From Pararobbsia silviterrae (GTDB lineage Bacteria > Pseudomonadota > Gammaproteobacteria > Burkholderiales > Burkholderiaceae): DNA of 64,000 nucleotides. Location: contig NZ_RBZU01000007.1 in assembly GCF_003628125.1 (NCBI RefSeq), forward strand, positions 167,205-231,204, read 5' to 3'. Under the pieces are notes generated by a model, which was not told the origin of the DNA, searched no databases, and saw nothing but the letters and a program-made list of their open reading frames with translations. A program made the translations under genes and the position numbers. This document shows positions 7,520-15,965 of this stretch, in pieces (the first letter of the stretch is position 1; every line of letters begins with the position of its first letter).

Positions 7520-8332
7520 ATGAAAAAAACCATCCTGCTTGTCGTCGCGCTCGCCGTGACCGCGCTGTATCTGTTCCCGCTGTACTGGATGTACATCACC
7601 GCGTTCAAGAGCGCGGCCGAGATGTTCCGCTATCCGCCGACGTTGTGGCCGCTCGATCCGCAGTCGCATTTCGTCGCGACCTTCGTCGATCGGCAAATGG
7701 CGAACTATCTCTGGAACTCGTTCGCGATCGCCTGCGGCACGACAGCCGCGACGATCGTGCTCGGCACCGGCGCGGCCTACGCGCTCGCGCAGTCCCAGAA
7801 CCGCGTGACGAGCGTGGCGATCTTCGCGGTGCTCGTGCTGCAGGCCTTGCCGTCGTCGCTGATGGTCACGCCGCTGTTCACCGCGTTCAAGTCGCTCGGC
7901 CTGCTGTCGTCGCCGCGTGTCGCGGTCGTGCTCGCGCAGATTTCGAAGACGCTGCCGTTCTTCATCGTGCTGTGCCGTTCGAGCTTCGTGCAGGTCCCGC
8001 GCGATCTGCGCGACGCCGCAATGGTCGACGGCGCGAGCCCCGCCGGCGCGTTCTTCCGCGTCGTGCTGCCGCTCGCGATGAACGGCATCCTCGTGAGCGG
8101 GATCCTCGTGTTCCTGCAGTCGTTCGGTGAATACGTCTATGCGCGTTCGCTGATCCTCGACGATTCGTATCAGACCGCGACGGTCGGACTCTCGGCGTTC
8201 GTCGGCGCGACGAATACCGATTGGATCGGGATCATGACGTACTCCGCGATCTACGTGACGCCGATTCTCGGCATTTTCATGCTGCTGCAGCGGCGCATCG
8301 TCGGCGGTCTGACCGCGGGCGCAATCAAATAA
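7520..8332 (+). CDS. Sugar ABC transporter permease, MalG type
   Basis: A 270-residue permease partner with six membrane segments, starting MKKTILLVVALAVTALYLFPLYWMYITAFK. The EAA-type loop reads RDAAMVDGASPAGAFFRVVLPLA. The C-terminus has the MalG-like LLQRRIVGGLTAGAIK ending, which marks the CUT1 carbohydrate-uptake subfamily. The ATG at 7520 lies 8 bases after the preceding stop and follows GAGG. Genes upstream and downstream are in the same operon, with the alpha-xylosidase 174 bp further on. Confidence 0.92.
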   Translation: MKKTILLVVALAVTALYLFPLYWMYITAFKSAAEMFRYPPTLWPLDPQSHFVATFVDRQMANYLWNSFAIACGTTAATIVLGTGAAYALAQSQNRVTSVAIFAVLVLQALPSSLMVTPLFTAFKSLGLLSSPRVAVVLAQISKTLPFFIVLCRSSFVQVPRDLRDAAMVDGASPAGAFFRVVLPLAMNGILVSGILVFLQSFGEYVYARSLILDDSYQTATVGLSAFVGATNTDWIGIMTYSAIYVTPILGIFMLLQRRIVGGLTAGAIK

Positions 8333-8506
8333 GGAATCGTACGCGGCCCCGTCACAGATCGACGACTTCGACACCGATATCCCTGTTCCGGCGCGTGCAT
8401 GCGCATGCGCCTCACCGCTTCGGCGAACCCTTGAAACACTCGGGCACGGCCTGCGTCGCCGCGCTGTGCCTCGGGCATCCGATTGTCCATCCGAACGAGA
8501 CAAACC

Positions 8507-10870
8507 ATGAAAATCAGCGACGGTAACTGGCTGATCCACGAAGGCTTGCAGGTGATGTACCCCGTCTACGTGCACGACGTGCAAGTACGCGGCAAAGAAC
8601 TGCTGATCTATGCGGCGCCGCGCGACGTGAGTTCGCGTGCGTATCAGCTCGACACCGCCCTCTTCACCTTGCGCGTGCATTCGCCCGTCGAAGGCGTGAT
8701 CGGCGTGCGTATCGAACGCCACCAAGGCGGCCGCGCGCAGGGTCCGAATTTCGCGCTCGCGCAAGACGATGCGCTCGATGTGCGCACGTCGCTGACCGAC
8801 GATGCGGCAACGCTCACGAGCGGCGCGCTGACGTTCCGGATCGCGCGGCACGGCGACTGGGCGATCGACTTCGTCCGCGAAACCGAATCGGGCGCGCGCG
8901 AACGTCTGACGGGCAGCGGATTTCGCGCGGCCGGCCACGTGACGGAAGCCGGCGGACGCACCCACGTCTTCGAACGCCTCGACCTCGGTGTCGGCGAAGC
9001 CGTCTACGGTCTCGGCGAACGCTTCGCCGCGTTCGTCAAGAACGGCCAGTCGATCGACATGTGGAACCGCGACGGCGGCACGGGCACCGATCAGGCCTAC
9101 AAGAACATCCCGTTCTATCTGACGAACCGCGGCTATGGCGTGTTCGTCAATCATCCCGAGCGCGTCGAGTTCGAAGTCGCGACCGAGAAAGTCGCGAAGG
9201 TGCAATTCAGCGTGCCCGGCGAAGGACTCGAATACTTCGTCATCGACGGCCCCACGCCCAAGCGCGTGCTCGATCGCTATACGCAGCTCACGGGCCGTCC
9301 CGCGCTGCCGCCGGCCTGGTCGTTCGGGCTCTGGCTGACCACCTCGTTCACGACGAACTATGACGAGACGACGGTCAACAGCTTTATCGACGGCATGCGC
9401 GAGCGCGATCTGCCGCTGCATGTGTTCCACTTCGATTGCTTCTGGATGCGCGCGTTTCACTGGTGCGACTTCGAGTGGAACCCCGAGACCTTCCCCGATC
9501 CCGAAGGCATGCTGCGCCGTCTGAAGGACAAGGGCCTGCGGATCTGCGTCTGGATCAACCCGTATATCGCGCAACCGTCGCCGCTGTTCGCCGAAGGCCA
9601 GAAAAAAGGCTATCTGCTCAAGCGCGCCGACGGCAGCGTCTGGCAATGGGACAAATGGCAGCCGGGTCAGGCGATCGTCGACTTCACGAATCCCGACGCG
9701 GCCGAGTGGTATGCGAACCATCTGCGCCGTCTCGTCGCGATGGGCGTCGACGCGTTCAAGACCGACTTCGGCGAGCGGATTCCGACGGACGTCGTCTATC
9801 ACGACGGCTCGGATCCGCATCGCATGCACAACTACTACGCCTTCCTTTACAACAAGATCGTGCACGAGGTGCTCGCCGAAGCGCGCGGCAGCGACGACGC
9901 GGTGCTGTTCGCGCGCTCGGCCGCCGCGGGCAGCCAGCAATTCCCCGTGCATTGGGGCGGCGATTGCAACTCGACCTACGAATCGATGGCGGAAAGCCTG
10001 CGCGGCGGTCTGTCGCTCGGTTTGTCGGGCTTCGGTTTCTGGAGTCACGATATCGGCGGCTTCGAAAACACCGCGCCCGCCGACGTCTACAAGCGCTGGT
10101 GCGCGTTCGGTCTGCTGTCGAGCCACAGCCGCCTGCACGGCAGCAAGTCGTATCGCGTTCCATGGTTGTTCGACGACGAAGCGGTCGACGTGCTCCGGCA
10201 CTTCACGCAGTGGAAGTCGCGGCTCATGCCTTACCTCTATGAACAATCGGCGGTCGCGGCCGACGAAGGCACGCCGCTCATGCGCGCGATGCTGCTCGAA
10301 TATCCGCACGATCGCGCGTGCGACTATCTCGATCGCCAGTACATGCTCGGCGCATCGGTGCTCGTCGCGCCGGTGTTCAGCGAGGCCGGCGACGTCGACT
10401 TCTATCTGCCCGCCGGACGCTGGACGCATCTGTTCACGGGCGAGGAAGTCGCGGGCGGAACGTGGCGGCGTGAACGACACGGCTTTATGAGCGTGCCGAT
10501 CTACGTGCGCCCCGATACGCTGCTCGCGATCGGCGCGAATGCCTCGAAGCCCGACTATGACTATGCGGACGGACTCGAATGGCGTCTGTACGCACTGTCC
10601 GACGGCAGCCGCGCGCAAGCGTCGGTGCGCGGCGCCGATGCGGCGTCGGGCGAAGTGCACGCGAGCGTGAGCCGTCAGGGCGACATGCTGACCGCCGAGT
10701 TCTCGGGCAACGCGCTCGGCTGCACGTTGACGCTCGTCAATCTGACGCAAGCCGTCAAGGTCGTCGACGTTGCGGGCGCCGACGCTGCGGCGGTCAAGGT
10801 CGTCATTGCGGACCATGCGACGCATGTCACGGTCCCGGCGAAGACGACGCGACTCGTGCTCTCGCACTGA
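8507..10870 (+). CDS. yicI: Alpha-xylosidase, glycoside hydrolase family 31
   Basis: A 787-residue cytoplasmic GH31 enzyme close to E. coli YicI in length and layout: N-terminal beta domain, (beta/alpha)8 barrel, C-terminal beta domains. The nucleophile motif KTDFGE places the catalytic Asp near residue 420 and HWGGDCNSTYESMAESLRGG places the acid/base Asp near residue 486. FWSHDIGGFENTAP follows as in YicI. The enzyme removes terminal alpha-xylosyl residues, for example from isoprimeverose made from xyloglucan. It lacks a signal peptide, so substrates must be imported, which fits the upstream ABC genes. YicI-like enzymes also act on other alpha-glycosides, so the natural substrate is inferred. 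Confidence 0.92.
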   Translation: MKISDGNWLIHEGLQVMYPVYVHDVQVRGKELLIYAAPRDVSSRAYQLDTALFTLRVHSPVEGVIGVRIERHQGGRAQGPNFALAQDDALDVRTSLTDDAATLTSGALTFRIARHGDWAIDFVRETESGARERLTGSGFRAAGHVTEAGGRTHVFERLDLGVGEAVYGLGERFAAFVKNGQSIDMWNRDGGTGTDQAYKNIPFYLTNRGYGVFVNHPERVEFEVATEKVAKVQFSVPGEGLEYFVIDGPTPKRVLDRYTQLTGRPALPPAWSFGLWLTTSFTTNYDETTVNSFIDGMRERDLPLHVFHFDCFWMRAFHWCDFEWNPETFPDPEGMLRRLKDKGLRICVWINPYIAQPSPLFAEGQKKGYLLKRADGSVWQWDKWQPGQAIVDFTNPDAAEWYANHLRRLVAMGVDAFKTDFGERIPTDVVYHDGSDPHRMHNYYAFLYNKIVHEVLAEARGSDDAVLFARSAAAGSQQFPVHWGGDCNSTYESMAESLRGGLSLGLSGFGFWSHDIGGFENTAPADVYKRWCAFGLLSSHSRLHGSKSYRVPWLFDDEAVDVLRHFTQWKSRLMPYLYEQSAVAADEGTPLMRAMLLEYPHDRACDYLDRQYMLGASVLVAPVFSEAGDVDFYLPAGRWTHLFTGEEVAGGTWRRERHGFMSVPIYVRPDTLLAIGANASKPDYDYADGLEWRLYALSDGSRAQASVRGADAASGEVHASVSRQGDMLTAEFSGNALGCTLTLVNLTQAVKVVDVAGADAAAVKVVIADHATHVTVPAKTTRLVLSH

Positions 10871-10877
10871 AGTCGTC

Positions 10878-10904
10878 CGCGTGCCCGAGGTCATCGGGCA
10901 CGCG
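10878..10904 (+). terminator. Hairpin after alpha-xylosidase gene
   Basis: CGCGTGCCCGA (10878-10888) pairs perfectly over 11 bp with TCGGGCACGCG (10894-10904) around a GGTCA loop, starting 8 bases after the stop codon. There is no T-run, which is common in GC-rich genomes, so termination or 3'-end protection are both possible. Confidence 0.6.
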
Positions 10905-11082
10905 TATCGCGTCCGGCCGCATGGCCGTCTGATCGGGCATGCGCGCCGGCATCGATGACGCGCCGCTCGATGGCGGGTATGACGCGGACATCGCCGTCAT
11001 CGTCTCGTCCGCGCGCGCGAGTATCATCTCGGAACCGGCGGCCGCCTTCGCGGCGCGCCGGACCTACCCGAAGAGGATACGT

Positions 11083-11550
11083 ATGCAGATCACCCTGCTG
11101 TGCGATGTCCCGCGATTCCTCCCTGCGGTCGCCAAGGCGCTCCACGAAACGTTCTGGCTCACAGACCCCGAAGCGTCGATCGAACGCGCGATTGACCGCC
11201 TCTCGCAACGCCTGAACGCCCACGCGCTCCCCTTCACGCTCGTCGCGCACGATCGCGACACCTTGCTCGGCACGGGCAGCGTGCTCGTCAACGAAGTCCC
11301 TGAAGATACGGTTCAGTCCGCGTGGCTATCGGCGGTCTGGGTCGACGAAGCGCATCGCGGCCGCGGGGTCGGCGCGGCGATCGTCGACGCGTGCTGCGCG
11401 CATGCGCGACGTCTCGGCGAGCCCGCCCTGCTGCTGATGACGGCCGACGAACGCGAGTTCTATGAACGCCGGGGCTGGACCGTGATCGACGCGATCGCGG
11501 AACCGACGGTCGTCATGCGCCGAAACCTGCGCACCGAGTCGGCGGTCTAG
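11083..11550 (+). CDS. GNAT family N-acetyltransferase
   Basis: A 155-residue single-domain acetyltransferase of the GNAT fold. The acetyl-CoA pyrophosphate-binding motif A is RGRGVGAAIVDACC at about residues 93-106, and motif B is EFYERRGWTVID. It starts at an ATG preceded by AAGAGGA. The acceptor substrate cannot be told; small stand-alone GNATs modify amines in antibiotics, polyamines, amino acids or proteins. It stands alone after the sugar operon and is convergent with azoR, so function cannot be read from context. Confidence 0.85.
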   Translation: MQITLLCDVPRFLPAVAKALHETFWLTDPEASIERAIDRLSQRLNAHALPFTLVAHDRDTLLGTGSVLVNEVPEDTVQSAWLSAVWVDEAHRGRGVGAAIVDACCAHARRLGEPALLLMTADEREFYERRGWTVIDAIAEPTVVMRRNLRTESAV

Positions 11551-11580
11551 GCGCGGCGACGCTCCCGCGCGGCCGCACGA

Positions 11581-12204
11581 TTAAAAGTCGGCCGCGAGAT
11601 CGCGGGCCAGCGCCTTGCCGTGGGCGATCGAGGCATGCGCTTGGGCATCCCACGTATGTTCGATCGTGAGCCGTTTGACGTCGTCCACGCCGATGAACTT
11701 CAGCCAGAAGTCGATGTAGTCCGCCTGATGATCGAAGCCCGGACTCGCGATACCCGTGCGCGTATCGCGATGCTGTCCGCGCACGTGTATGACGAGCGCA
11801 CGCGGAATCCGCAACGCGGGACCGTATGTCTGTCCATCGAACGTGAACAGCATATTGCGTTGACTGACGAGATCGATCAGTTGCTTGAGCTTGTACGGAT
11901 AGTCGAAATTCCACATCGGCACGCCCACGACGATCCGGTCCGCCCGCTGAAATCGCTTCGCAAGCGACTGGATGCGCATCCAGATCGACAGCTCGGCATC
12001 GTTCAGCGGCTGTTTCGAGACCCCCTTGTACTTCGCGCCGATACCCTGAGCATCGAAATCGGGGAGGTTCTCTTCCCAGACATTCAGCGTATCGATCTCG
12101 ACCGAAGGGCAATGCTCGCGATAGGCATCGAGAAACGCGTTGGCCATGCCGATCGAGACCGAGTCGGCGCCGCGCGGAGACGACACAATATTCAAGAGAC
12201 GCAT
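11581..12204 (-). CDS. azoR: FMN-dependent NADH-azoreductase
   Basis: A 207-residue flavodoxin-like quinone/azo reductase. The FMN phosphate-binding loop is VSSPRGADSVSI near residue 7 and the flavin-ring segment is VGVPMWNFDYPYKLKQLID near residue 92, both typical of AzoR. The family reduces quinones and azo dyes with NADH in two-electron steps and protects against thiol and quinone stress. The ATG at 12204 gives the standard MRLLNIVSS start; the longer frame upstream is not needed. It lies 99 bp downstream of the pyruvate dehydrogenase E1 gene on the same strand, and may be co-transcribed or use its own promoter near the palindrome at 12241-12252. Confidence 0.88.
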   Translation of the reverse strand: MRLLNIVSSPRGADSVSIGMANAFLDAYREHCPSVEIDTLNVWEENLPDFDAQGIGAKYKGVSKQPLNDAELSIWMRIQSLAKRFQRADRIVVGVPMWNFDYPYKLKQLIDLVSQRNMLFTFDGQTYGPALRIPRALVIHVRGQHRDTRTGIASPGFDHQADYIDFWLKFIGVDDVKRLTIEHTWDAQAHASIAHGKALARDLAADF

Positions 12205-12240
12205 CAAAGAGAATCCGAATGAAAACGCGTGAGCGTGTGA

Positions 12241-12252
12241 GCGTTTAAACGC
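12241..12252. promoter_or_regulatory. 12-bp palindrome upstream of azoR
   Basis: GCGTTTAAACGC is a perfect 12-bp palindrome 36 bases upstream of the azoR start. Its place suits a repressor site, but it is short and no matching regulator is known here. Confidence 0.3.
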
Positions 12253-12303
12253 GCGAAAGCGGGCCATCGATCGTTCAGGTTCGTGCGGACCGCGCACCGA
12301 AGG

Positions 12304-14988
12304 TCAGACCGAGGCCGGGTCGATCTTCTCGGTATCGATACCGTAGCGCGCAATCGCCTCGCTGACGCGTCGATGCGGGATCACCCCATCGTCGGCGAGC
12401 GCCTTGAGCGCCGCGACGACGATGAAATGCCGGTCGACCTCGAAGAACGCGCGAAGCGATTCGCGTGTGTCGGAGCGGCCGAATCCGTCGGTGCCCAACG
12501 CCACAAAGCGGCGATCGTCGATGAAGGGGCGAATCTGGTCGCCGACGATCTTCATGTAATCCGTCGCGACGACGACCGGACCCGGACGCCCTTGCAAACA
12601 CTGCCGGACGTATGGAATACACGGCGTATCTTCGGGATGCAGCAGGTTCCATCGCTCGGCAGCCAAGCCGTCGCGGCGGAGTTCGGTCAGACTCGTCGCG
12701 CTCCAGACATCGCTGGATACCGCGAAGTCCTGCATCAGTAATTCACTCGCCGCGATCACTTCGCGCAAAATGGCGCCGCTGCCGAAGAGTTGTACGTGCG
12801 CATGCGAGGAATCTTCCGGCGCGCGATCCGGCACCGCGCTCGGCAATCGATACAGCCCCTTGAGAATGCCGGCCTCGGCATCGGCCGGCAAACCCGGCTG
12901 GGGATAGTTCTCGTTGAGCAGCGTGATGTAGTAGTAGACGTCCTCGTGCTCCGCGTACATCCGGCGCAAGCCATCGTGAACGATGACGGCCAGTTCATAC
13001 GAGAACGTCGGGTCGTATGACACGCAATTCGGAATCACCGAGGACAGCACATGGCTATGACCGTCGTCGTGCTGGAGGCCCTCGCCCATCAAGGTCGTAC
13101 GCCCCGACGTCGCGCCGAGCAGAAAGCCGCGCGTGCGTGCATCGCCCGCGGCCCAGGCCAGATCGCCGATGCGCTGCAGACCGAACATCGAATAGAAAAT
13201 GTAGAACGGAATCATCGGCAACCCATGATTCGCGTACGCGGTGCCGGCGGCGATCCACGACGCGAACGCGCCCGATTCATTGATCCCTTCCTGCAGAATC
13301 TGGCCGTCGGCCGCTTCCCGGTAGTAGCTCAGTTGGCCCGCATCCTGCGGCGTATACAGTTGCCCGACGGCCGAATGAATGCCGATCTGTCGAAATAGTC
13401 CCTCCATGCCGAACGTGCGCGATTCGTCGGGCACGATCGGCACGATGCGCTTGCCGAGGTTCGGATCCTTGAGCAGCGTGCCGAGGATGCGCACGAACGT
13501 CATGGTCGTCGAGACGCCGCGATCGCCGCTGTCCTTGAGTTGCGCGGCGAACGTCGAGAGCGGCGGAATCGGCAAGGACGGCACGTCGGCGACGCGCGCC
13601 GGGATATGTCCGCCGAGCCGCGCACGGCACTGTGCGAAGTACCGTGCCGCTTCGCTGTCGGGATCGGGCTTCAGATACGGCATCTCGTCGAGTTGCGCAT
13701 CGCTGATCGGCAAATGGAATCGATCGCGAAAAGCCCGCACGGCGTCGGCGCTCATCTTTTTCAATTGATGATTGACGTTCTGGCCTTCGCCGGCCTCGCC
13801 CATGCCGAAGCCCTTGACCGTCTTCGCGAGAATGACGGTCGGGCGTCCCTGAGTCCGCATCGCCTGCGCGTAGGCCGCATAGACCTTTTCCGGATCGTGA
13901 CCGCCGCGCGCGAGTCGCCAGATGTCGTCGTCCGAAAGATCGGCGACCAATTCGAGCAGTTCGGGCGACGTGCCGAAGAAACGTTCGCGCACATAAGCGC
14001 CGTTCTGCGACTTGAAGGTCTGATAGTCGCCGTCGAGGCACTCCATCATGCGTTGACGCAACAGCCCCGTGTGATCGCGCTGCAGCAGCGCATCCCATCC
14101 GCCGCCCCAGATGACCTTGATGACGTTCCATCCCGCCGCGCGAAACGTGCCTTCGAGTTCCTGAATCACCTTGCCGTTGCCGCGTACCGGGCCATCGAGC
14201 CGCTGCAAGTTGCAGTTGACCACGAAGATCAGATTGTCGAGCCGTTCGCGGCCGCCGAGCGAAATGGCCGCGAGCGATTCGGGCTGGTCCATTTCGCCGT
14301 CGCCGAGAAATGCCCAGACCTTGCGTCCCTGATGCGCAGTCAGACCGCGGTATTCGAGGTAGCGCATGAAGCGCGCCTGATAGGCCGCGGTCAACGGTCC
14401 GAGTCCCATCGATACCGTCGGAAATTGCCAGAATGCCGGCATCAAACGCGGATGCGGATACGACGACAACCCGTCGCGCCCCGCCTCGCGACGGAAGTTG
14501 TCGAGTTGCGCTTCGGTCAAGCGGCCTTCGAGATAGGCGCGACCGTAAATGCCCGGCGCCGAATGCCCCTGGATATAGACGAGGTCCCCCGCGAAGCGCT
14601 CGGTGCGGCCGCGAAAGAAATGGTCGAAGCCCACGTCGTACAGCACGGCCGCGGACGCATAGGTCGCGATGTGGCCGCCGACGTTCGAATGCTTGCCCGC
14701 GCGCAGGACCATGACCATCGCGTTCCAGCGGATATAGGCGTTCAAGCGGCGCTCGATGCTCAGGTCGCCCGGGTAGACCGGCTGACGTTCGCGTCCGATG
14801 GTGTTGACATAGGCACTCGTCACGCGGGCATGCAGATCGCCGTGGAGGTCCGCGTCGCGATCGACGAGTTGATCGATCAGGTAGTGCGCGCGCGGACGCC
14901 CTTCGACCGCCACGACGCCTTCCAGCGCCTCCAGCCACTCTTGTGTTTCTTGCGGATCGACGTCGATGTGCGGATGGCGGGAATTCAT
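12304..14988 (-). CDS. aceE: Pyruvate dehydrogenase E1, homodimeric type (orphan paralogue)
   Basis: An 894-residue thiamine-diphosphate E1 subunit, matching the roughly 890 residues of AceE. It decarboxylates a 2-oxo acid, normally pyruvate, and passes the acyl group to a lipoylated E2. The ThDP/Mg site is intact as GDGEMDQPES followed by NCNLQRLDG, and the N-terminal YIRWNAMVMVLRAGK and VGGHIATYASAAVLYDVGF segments are AceE-like. GGAGA precedes the ATG at 14988. No E2 or E3 gene is next to it; instead a MarR regulator is divergent across a 34-bp palindrome. This suggests a second, regulated E1, perhaps for another short 2-oxo acid such as 2-oxobutyrate (compare MdeB of Pseudomonas), which is inference. 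Confidence 0.88.
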   Translation of the reverse strand: MNSRHPHIDVDPQETQEWLEALEGVVAVEGRPRAHYLIDQLVDRDADLHGDLHARVTSAYVNTIGRERQPVYPGDLSIERRLNAYIRWNAMVMVLRAGKHSNVGGHIATYASAAVLYDVGFDHFFRGRTERFAGDLVYIQGHSAPGIYGRAYLEGRLTEAQLDNFRREAGRDGLSSYPHPRLMPAFWQFPTVSMGLGPLTAAYQARFMRYLEYRGLTAHQGRKVWAFLGDGEMDQPESLAAISLGGRERLDNLIFVVNCNLQRLDGPVRGNGKVIQELEGTFRAAGWNVIKVIWGGGWDALLQRDHTGLLRQRMMECLDGDYQTFKSQNGAYVRERFFGTSPELLELVADLSDDDIWRLARGGHDPEKVYAAYAQAMRTQGRPTVILAKTVKGFGMGEAGEGQNVNHQLKKMSADAVRAFRDRFHLPISDAQLDEMPYLKPDPDSEAARYFAQCRARLGGHIPARVADVPSLPIPPLSTFAAQLKDSGDRGVSTTMTFVRILGTLLKDPNLGKRIVPIVPDESRTFGMEGLFRQIGIHSAVGQLYTPQDAGQLSYYREAADGQILQEGINESGAFASWIAAGTAYANHGLPMIPFYIFYSMFGLQRIGDLAWAAGDARTRGFLLGATSGRTTLMGEGLQHDDGHSHVLSSVIPNCVSYDPTFSYELAVIVHDGLRRMYAEHEDVYYYITLLNENYPQPGLPADAEAGILKGLYRLPSAVPDRAPEDSSHAHVQLFGSGAILREVIAASELLMQDFAVSSDVWSATSLTELRRDGLAAERWNLLHPEDTPCIPYVRQCLQGRPGPVVVATDYMKIVGDQIRPFIDDRRFVALGTDGFGRSDTRESLRAFFEVDRHFIVVAALKALADDGVIPHRRVSEAIARYGIDTEKIDPASV

Positions 14989-15152
14989 GGGCAGGTCTCC
15001 GGAATAAGGGGCGAGTGAACGCCATTGCGCGGGCCGCGGCTATGCAATGCGCCGAATACACGGAGCAAACGAGCGCGACCCATGAGCGCGACAAAAAACG
15101 CGGCGAATACACGCCGCCAATAACCGCGAATGCGGACCACGTCCATCTATCG

Positions 15153-15225
15153 CGCCCATACGATTGCAATTGCAATCGTATGGGCGGCCATTGTATCGCC
15201 GTCGAGTAGAATTGCAACTGCAATT
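15153..15225. promoter_or_regulatory. MarR operator pair between E1 and marR genes
   Basis: Positions 15153-15186 form a perfect 34-bp palindrome with the centre GATTGCAATTGCAATC. Eight to ten base pairs are typical for chance; this is far longer. A second site, AATTGCA-AC-TGCAATT, lies at 15210-15225, just before the MarR ribosome site. Both share the TTGCA/TGCAA half-sites typical of MarR-family binding. One regulator dimer at each would control both divergent genes. Confidence 0.75.
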
Positions 15226-15245
15226 ACTTTACGGAGTGTCTCGCC

Positions 15246-15698
15246 ATGCCCCAAGACCAGCCCGATCTATGGTTCTCGTTTGTCCGCACGCATCGGCTCA
15301 TGATCCGCGAGGTCGAACGGCGGCTCGCCGAAGCCGGCCTGCCCGCCTACGCGTGGTACGACTTGCTGTGGGGACTCGAAAGCGGTCCCGGCGGCACGCG
15401 GCGCATGCATGAGCTCGCCGACGTGCTCGTCATCGAGCGCTACAACCTCACGCGACTCGTCGATCGATTGGAGCAGGAAGGCTTCGTGACGCGCGCGCGC
15501 TCGGCCGAGGACGGACGCGCCGCGTTCGCGTCGATCACGAGCAAGGGCCGCGCGTTGCGTAAAAAAATGTGGAAGGTCTATGAGTCGGCCGTGGCTGAAT
15601 TGTTCGTCGCGCAATTCGATGCGGACGAACAGCGTACCTTCGCGCACGCACTCGATCGAGCCGGCGCGGCCGCGCGTCAGGTGACATCGGACGCATGA
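15246..15698 (+). CDS. MarR family transcriptional regulator
   Basis: A 150-residue winged-helix repressor. The helix-turn-helix region lies at about residues 47-75 (MHELADVLVIERYNLTRLVDRLEQEGFVTR) followed by the wing AEDGRAAFASITSKGRAL with the conserved Asp-Gly-Arg. The N- and C-terminal helices form the dimer domain. GGAG precedes the ATG. It is divergent from the pyruvate dehydrogenase E1 gene and very probably represses it and itself through the TTGCA palindromes. The ligand is unknown; MarR proteins commonly sense phenolic or carboxylic acids. Confidence 0.88.
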   Translation: MPQDQPDLWFSFVRTHRLMIREVERRLAEAGLPAYAWYDLLWGLESGPGGTRRMHELADVLVIERYNLTRLVDRLEQEGFVTRARSAEDGRAAFASITSKGRALRKKMWKVYESAVAELFVAQFDADEQRTFAHALDRAGAAARQVTSDA

Positions 15699-15965
15699 GG
15701 CATCGGCAGACCGCTCGCAACGCATAGGCGTCGTCCGCAGCCTCCAAGACGCGCGCGAACGATGCATCGCCGTCGGCCGACGCTTTCCACGCGGTCACGG
15801 CGACGCGCGCGCACCGAGTCCGCATCGAGTCCGCCCCCAGTTCGCGCCGAGTCCGAAAGAGACATCAACTTGTCCGTTTCGGCGCTGTTTCTCGACCGTC
15901 TCCGCTCGTATCATCGCCAGAAAACGCGCGCGCCCTCGCGCGCAAAAAACAATCTGGAGACATTC

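Noticed and set aside
7493..10894. A 1133-codon open frame opposite the permease and alpha-xylosidase genes
   Set aside because: It is rich in Arg, His, Asp and Val with no domain pattern, and lies opposite well-recognised genes. GC-rich third positions keep antisense frames open.
10939..11082. Extended N-terminus for the GNAT protein
   Set aside because: The extra residues lack any fold pattern and the ATG at 11083 has a good ribosome site.
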